The notes below the pieces were generated by a model, which saw only the letters and a list, made by a program, of their open reading frames with translations, ran no database searches and was not told the origin of the DNA. A program made the translations under genes and the position numbers. A stretch of DNA of 8,881 nucleotides from Prevotellaceae bacterium (GTDB lineage: Bacteria; Bacteroidota; Bacteroidia; Bacteroidales; UBA932), in NCBI GenBank assembly GCA_031287815.1, contig JAITSM010000245.1:1-8881 (forward strand), in the 5' to 3' direction. This document shows positions 5,534 to 8,881 of the stretch, piece by piece (within the stretch, counting starts at the first letter, position 1; each line of letters starts with the position of its first letter).

Positions 5534-8023
5534 ATGAAAGTACGTTATCTCCTTCTCTTTTGGCTGGCTTTTTTAAGTTATGCCGCCGCCGGGCAATCGT
5601 CATGGTTACGCATCAATCAACTGGGCTATATACCGCACAGCGTGAAAGTGGCGGTTTTTCTCTCGCAAGCCGGCGCGGTAACGCCGGATTTTGCGGTGAA
5701 GGAAGCGGCTACGGGAAAAACTGTTTTTACAGGACAGGGCATAGAGACAAACGCCGGAAGATGGGGTATGTCAAAAGCCTTGCGCCTGCCTTTTTCGCCG
5801 GTAGAGCGCACGGGGGATTATTATATTGAATGTAACGGCGTAAAATCTCCTGTTTTCAGAATTGACGCCGGCGTGTACGACGGTTCGGCGGATTTTATTT
5901 TGAACTATATGCGGCAACAGCGTTGCGGTTTTAATCCTTACCTGGATACCCTTTGCCATCAGCACGACGGATTTATTGTCGGGCATCCCACCCGCACCGG
6001 CGAGCCGGTAGATGTGCGCGGCGGCTGGCACGATGCGTCGGATTACCTGCAATACTTGCCGACGTCGGCCAATGCGGTTTTCCAAATGCTGTTCGCCTGG
6101 CAGCAGACGCCGGATAAAACCATTTTCAAGGATGCGTACGACGACGCCGGCAGAAAGGGCAAAAACGGTATCCCCGACATTCTGGACGAAATACGCTGGG
6201 GGCTGGAATGGATGTTGCGCATGAATCCCGAGCCGGAAGTAATGTTCAACCAGATTGCCGACGACCGCGACCATGCCAAAATGCGCATCCCCGCCCACGA
6301 CAGTGTGGACTATGGCTGGGGCCCCGGCACGGGGCGGCCGGCGTTTTTCATCACCGGGAAACCGCAGGGGTTGCGGCAGTACAAAAACCGGACGGAAGGC
6401 GTATCGTCGAGCGCGGCAAAGTTCGCTTCGGCTTTTGCGTTGGGGGCGGCTATTTTCGAAGACGCCGACCCGGCGTTTGCCGCCGTACTGAAAGAAAAGG
6501 CGGCGCCGGCGTTTGCCTTTGCCGCATCGGATCTGGGATGCACGCAGACGATGTGCACCGTATCCCCCTATTTCTATGAAGAGGACAATTACGTAGATGA
6601 TATGGAACTCGCCGCCGCCGCCCATTTTTCCCTCACCCGCAACGGGGAATGGCTGCAGAAAGCCGATTACTGGGGGCAACTCGAAGAGGTTACGCCCTGG
6701 ATGGAACTCGGCAGGGCGCGCCATTACCAGTTTTACCCGTTTGTCAACCTCGGGCATTTTTACCTTGCGCAATCCGGAGACAGGGCGGTCGAAGAAAAAT
6801 ATGCGGGCTTTATGCAAAAAGGGCTGGAATACCTCCTGAAACGTGCTCGGGAATACGACGACCCCTTTCTTAACGGCATACCGTTCATCTGGTGTTCCAA
6901 CAATCTGGTGGCGGCGGCCATTACGCAGGCGCGCCTGTACCATCAGGCTGCCGGAGACGAAACCTACCTGGAAATGGAAGCGGCGCTTCGCGACTGGCTT
7001 TTCGGCTGCAATCCCTGGGGCACGTCCATGATTTGCGGATGGCCTGCCACCGGCGATTCGCCCCTCCGGACACATTCGTTTGTGTCGGAACTGATGCACG
7101 ATGTTCCCTACGGCGGGCTGGTGGACGGCCCTATTTACCGCGCTACCTACGAAAGCCTGCGGGGGATTCATTTGAGATACGACGACCCGTATGCGGCCTT
7201 TCAATCCGGCGCAGCCGTTTACCACGACGATCCGGGCGACTACTCGTCCAATGAGCCGACAATGGATGGCACCGCCAGCCTCAGCTTCTATTTATCAACG
7301 ATGGAAAAAACCGGCAAGCGGCAAAAAGGAACGGCCAACAACGTAACCGACAGCCGGGGCGCCACCGTAAAAATAAATACCGGCCGGAAAACGGTGTATC
7401 TGATTTTCCCCGCCGACAGCGCATTCGAAGGGGCGGAGGCGGTGTTGAAAACATTGGCGAAACACAAGGTAAAAGCCTCCTTCTTCCTCACCGGGAATTG
7501 CCTGCAAGCCAAAAAGCACGAACGGGTGATTAAAGACATCATCCGCAAAGGGCATTATGTAGGGGGGCATTCGGATGCACATTTGCTGTATGCTTCGTGG
7601 GACAACGGCAGGCAGCCGCTGGTGTCGGCCGACAGCCTGTCGCGCGACTTCCGCAGCAATATGGCTAAACTGGAAAAATTCGGCATAGACGTATCGCAGC
7701 TCCGGTACTTTCTTCCGCCCTACGAACATTACAACGCCGGGCAGGTGCGGCTGATAGCGTCATTGGGGCAAACCGTCATCAACTACACCCCCGGCCTGCG
7801 GACAGCCGCCGACTATACCACGCCCGGCAGTTCGAATTATATCTCTTCCCGCGATATTATCGACCGCCTGTTTGCCTTTGAAGAAGAACAGGGGCTTCAC
7901 GGCGGCATCCTCCTCATGCATCCCGGCACGCACGAAAGCCGCACCGATAAACTCTACCTGCACCTGGATGAAATCATCGGAAAGCTCCGGAAAAAGGGCT
8001 ACTCCTTCGAAAGACTGCCTTGA
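5534..8023 (+). CDS. Secreted GH9 glucanase fused to a CE4-type deacetylase domain
   Basis: This 829-residue exported enzyme starts with a signal peptide (MKVRYLLLFWLAFLSYAAAG; no lipobox). Residues 24-110 form the CelD-type Ig-like domain (LRINQLGYIPHSVKVAVF). Residues about 117-590 are the GH9 (alpha/alpha)6 catalytic domain: GGWHDASDY (163-171) supplies the base pair Asp167/Asp170, and SSNEPTMDGTASL (571-583) the acid Glu574. GH9 enzymes are inverting beta-1,4-glucanases acting on cellulose, xyloglucan or mixed-linkage glucan. After a polar linker (592-615), residues 616-829 look like a polysaccharide deacetylase: KASFFLTGN (647-655), GGHSDAHLLY (677-686, HSxxH), RYFLPPYEHYN (724-734) and ILLMHPGTH (792-800, His796). 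The usual TFDDG is replaced by IFPADS (624-629), so metal binding or activity may differ. No T9SS C-terminal domain or SusC/D neighbours are seen. The periplasm is the likely site. The ATG at 5527 is out of frame. Confidence 0.9.
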   Translation: MKVRYLLLFWLAFLSYAAAGQSSWLRINQLGYIPHSVKVAVFLSQAGAVTPDFAVKEAATGKTVFTGQGIETNAGRWGMSKALRLPFSPVERTGDYYIECNGVKSPVFRIDAGVYDGSADFILNYMRQQRCGFNPYLDTLCHQHDGFIVGHPTRTGEPVDVRGGWHDASDYLQYLPTSANAVFQMLFAWQQTPDKTIFKDAYDDAGRKGKNGIPDILDEIRWGLEWMLRMNPEPEVMFNQIADDRDHAKMRIPAHDSVDYGWGPGTGRPAFFITGKPQGLRQYKNRTEGVSSSAAKFASAFALGAAIFEDADPAFAAVLKEKAAPAFAFAASDLGCTQTMCTVSPYFYEEDNYVDDMELAAAAHFSLTRNGEWLQKADYWGQLEEVTPWMELGRARHYQFYPFVNLGHFYLAQSGDRAVEEKYAGFMQKGLEYLLKRAREYDDPFLNGIPFIWCSNNLVAAAITQARLYHQAAGDETYLEMEAALRDWLFGCNPWGTSMICGWPATGDSPLRTHSFVSELMHDVPYGGLVDGPIYRATYESLRGIHLRYDDPYAAFQSGAAVYHDDPGDYSSNEPTMDGTASLSFYLSTMEKTGKRQKGTANNVTDSRGATVKINTGRKTVYLIFPADSAFEGAEAVLKTLAKHKVKASFFLTGNCLQAKKHERVIKDIIRKGHYVGGHSDAHLLYASWDNGRQPLVSADSLSRDFRSNMAKLEKFGIDVSQLRYFLPPYEHYNAGQVRLIASLGQTVINYTPGLRTAADYTTPGSSNYISSRDIIDRLFAFEEEQGLHGGILLMHPGTHESRTDKLYLHLDEIIGKLRKKGYSFERLP

Positions 8024-8024
8024 A

Positions 8025-8053
8025 AGGGTGAAGAGTGAAGGGTGAAGGGTGAG
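8025..8053. repeat. Purine-rich tandem repeat after the GH9 gene
   Basis: About four degenerate seven-base units (GGTGAAG / AGTGAAG) begin just after the GH9 stop codon. They are followed by AAAGACTAAAAGATAAAAACTAAAAG. It is a low-complexity tract of unknown role, similar in nature to the CATTCTC tract at 510-548. No clear terminator hairpin is seen here. Confidence 0.65.
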
Positions 8054-8125
8054 TTAAAGACTAAAAGATAAAAACTAAAAGTGCTGACGCTGGAATCATC
8101 TTAGGGTAAAAATTTTTAAAAAACA

Positions 8126-8156
8126 TTTGCAATTAAAAAAAATGTAATTATATTTG
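8126..8156 (+). promoter_or_regulatory. Bacteroidetes-type promoter for the right structured RNA
   Basis: TTTG (8126-8129), 19 bp, then TATATTTG (8149-8156), with GCAGC completed directly after (TATATTTGCAGC). Boxes, spacing and the GCAGC extension equal those of the promoter at 1143-1173 on the other strand. Transcription should start near 8161-8164, about 445 nt before the secreted-protein ATG. Confidence 0.78.
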
Positions 8157-8191
8157 CAGCGTTCTTGCTTGCTCTTTGAAATACCTTAAAT

Positions 8192-8459
8192 GATATTAGA
8201 AATAATATCCGCTTTAACTTTTATTCTAATCTTTGAAATCAGGAAAATTTCCAAGCACATTACGAATATAAGTAAAAGCAACTATTCCAAGAGTGGATAT
8301 AGGTTGTTGAGCTTATTTATGTGCTGGGTTTTCCTGAACCTCAAAGATGATAAGCAGTACGCCTGTCTCCACTTTTAGTTTTTTCGCGGGGATAGGGGAA
8401 AGCGCCATAAAAGTTAAAGAAACAAATTGCAGAAACCGGTTATTAAAACTTTCTGCAAT
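8192..8459 (+). ncRNA. Candidate pseudoknotted structured RNA, right copy
   Basis: The leader begins with GATATTA-GAAA-TAATATC (8192-8209), then a three-segment stem: ATCTTTGA (8229-8236) with TCAAAGAT (8341-8348), CAGGAAAA (8240-8247) with TTTTCCTG (8329-8336), and CC-a-AGCACAT (8251-8260) with ATGTGCTGG (8319-8327). The 3' part of the apical loop (GCTTATT, 8311-8317) pairs with GATAAGC (8349-8355) directly past the stem, and five further pairs are possible (8302-8307 with 8359-8363). This gives the same pseudoknot layout as the left copy. An alternative loop hairpin (AACTATTCC with GGATATAGGTT) would compete with those five. Two more hairpins follow: ACTTTTA/TAAAAGT (8371-8414) and a perfect ATTGCAGAAA/TTTCTGCAAT (8426-8459). 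No known family is recognised. Short open frames here are taken as chance. Confidence 0.62.
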
Positions 8460-8481
8460 GATTGGCAGCAAACAAAAAATC

Positions 8482-8538
8482 GCAGCAAGGGGTTGTTTTA
8501 TAAGGTTGGTTTGTGTTTGTAAACAACCCTGATGCTGC
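8482..8538 (+). repeat. Shared leader hairpin, right copy
   Basis: This 57-nt element begins GCAGCAAGGGGTTGTTT, has GTTTGTGTTTG in its loop, and ends AAACAACCCTGATGCTGC. It matches the element at 872-929 except for a 6-7 nt variable spot and two single-base changes. It precedes the secreted-protein ATG at 8609 by 70 nt. GCAATGAT lies a little upstream of both copies (8455-8462 here; 946-939 on the minus strand). Confidence 0.88.
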
Positions 8539-8546
8539 GAAACATA

Positions 8547-8580
8547 GAACATAGACAATAGACTTATCGAACATAGACAA
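8547..8580. repeat. Short direct repeat in the leader
   Basis: GAACATAGACAA is found at 8547-8558 and again at 8569-8580, with further ATAGA-like units between. It is a low-complexity leader tract that is absent from the left copy and accounts for part of its longer distance to the ATG. Confidence 0.6.
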
Positions 8581-8608
8581 AAATATTAAACTTTAAATTT
8601 TAATTATT

Positions 8609-8881
8609 ATGAAAAAAATTTTCTTTCTTTTCGCAATGCTTGCAAGCGTTGCAGCAAGCGCACAGGTAACGCATGTGGAGCCTGTCAGTGCAACTTATAC
8701 GAGCCAAACCGTATCTTTCCGCGTATGGTGGAATACAGGTTCGCGAGATGCTACGCACCTTGCCAAAGTATGGGTGTGGGTAGATTATATCACGGTAAAC
8801 AGTAATAACACCACTTCCGGCAATTCGTGGACACGCGCTGCCGTTTCCGCCGCCTCGCCTACGGCTTCCGTTACGTACGAC
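8609..8881 (+). CDS. Secreted beta-rich protein, N-terminal part (partial)
   Basis: The frame is open from ATG at 8609 to the window end (91 codons). The signal peptide MKKIFFLFAMLASVAASAQ is cut near residue 18. The mature part begins VTHVEPVSATYTSQTVSFRV, then KVWVWVDYITVNSNNTTSGN and SWTRAAVS. It is a paralogue of the protein at 1-345: VTPLSVDYSTKKVTFKVSW aligns with VEPVSATYTSQTVSFRVWW, and RVWVFVDL with KVWVWVDY. This fits a large family of Bacteroidales surface proteins of unknown role with repeated beta domains, as far as I can recall; the C-terminal sorting signal would be outside the window. The start follows an AT-rich leader (TTTAAATTTTAATTATT). It is the first gene after the promoter at 8126-8156 and the structured leader, so its expression may depend on that RNA. 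Confidence 0.85.
   Translation, partial: MKKIFFLFAMLASVAASAQVTHVEPVSATYTSQTVSFRVWWNTGSRDATHLAKVWVWVDYITVNSNNTTSGNSWTRAAVSAASPTASVTYD

Noticed and set aside
5771..7225. Long open frame (484 codons) on the minus strand inside the GH9 gene
   Set aside because: It is a shadow of a GC-rich coding region; its translation shows no domain, while the plus-strand frame carries complete GH9 motifs.
8190..8378. Open frame of 62 codons on the plus strand between the GH9 gene and the secreted-protein gene
   Set aside because: It covers the three-segment stem and pseudoknot of the structured RNA, its composition follows the AT-rich leader, and it has no recognisable domain.
8313..8558. Open frame of 81 codons on the minus strand over the right leader
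   Set aside because: It is antisense to the promoter-directed transcript and includes the shared hairpin; the left copy of the hairpin is not part of an equivalent frame.
8609..8660. GCAGCAAG shared by the hairpin and the signal-peptide regions of both nearby genes
   Set aside because: Ala-Ser-rich signal peptides readily give GCAGCAAG; the match is 8 bp and is not kept in sequence around it.

Overview
This window looks like a chromosomal segment of an uncultured Bacteroidales (Bacteroidetes) bacterium. The supports are Bacteroidetes promoter boxes (TTTG, then TAnnTTTG), very AT-rich leaders without clear Shine-Dalgarno sites, Bacteroidetes-style RF1 and dihydroorotase, secreted proteins with short signal peptides ending in AQ, and intergenic low-complexity and palindromic repeats. 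No RNA gene of a class I can name, no CRISPR array and no transposase is visible.

Layout. Positions 1-345 (minus) hold the N-terminal end of a secreted beta-rich protein. Positions 346-675 are a repeat island made of two inverted copies of a composite palindromic repeat. Positions 676-840 (minus) encode a 54-residue lipoprotein that standard length cut-offs miss. Positions 841-1173 hold its unusual leader: a strong promoter, a long pseudoknotted hairpin and a repeat hairpin. Positions 1286-4253 (plus) are a compact three-gene run: a polyprenol-phosphate mannosyltransferase-like GT2, dihydroorotase (pyrC) and an EamA-type transporter, convergent with release factor 1 (prfA, 5413-4328 minus). 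Positions 5534-8023 (plus) encode a periplasmic GH9 glucanase fused to a CE4-type polysaccharide deacetylase domain. Positions 8126-8608 hold a second leader of the same design as the one at 841-1173, and at 8609 a secreted protein related to the one at 1-345 begins and runs off the window.

The main discovery candidate is the pair of leaders in inverted orientation on either side of the housekeeping block. Each has a TTTG-N19-TATATTTGCAGC promoter, then a small hairpin, then a three-segment stem whose helices differ in sequence but keep pairing while some internal-loop residues are conserved. A pseudoknot links the apical loop to the bases just downstream. Last comes a nearly identical 57-58 nt hairpin (GCAGCAAGGGGTTGTTT ... 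AAACAACCC ... GCTGC) just before a gene for an exported protein. In the left copy two adjacent G-U pairs form only in the minus-strand transcript, which argues for an RNA-level function. I do not recognise this as a named RNA family.

How the genes work together: the 1286-4253 genes are probably co-transcribed (14 nt gap, then an ATGA overlap) but share no obvious pathway (lipid-linked mannose donor, pyrimidine synthesis, transport). The GH9-CE4 enzyme points to plant or other beta-glucan use, although no SusC/SusD pair or other polysaccharide-utilisation genes lie in the window.
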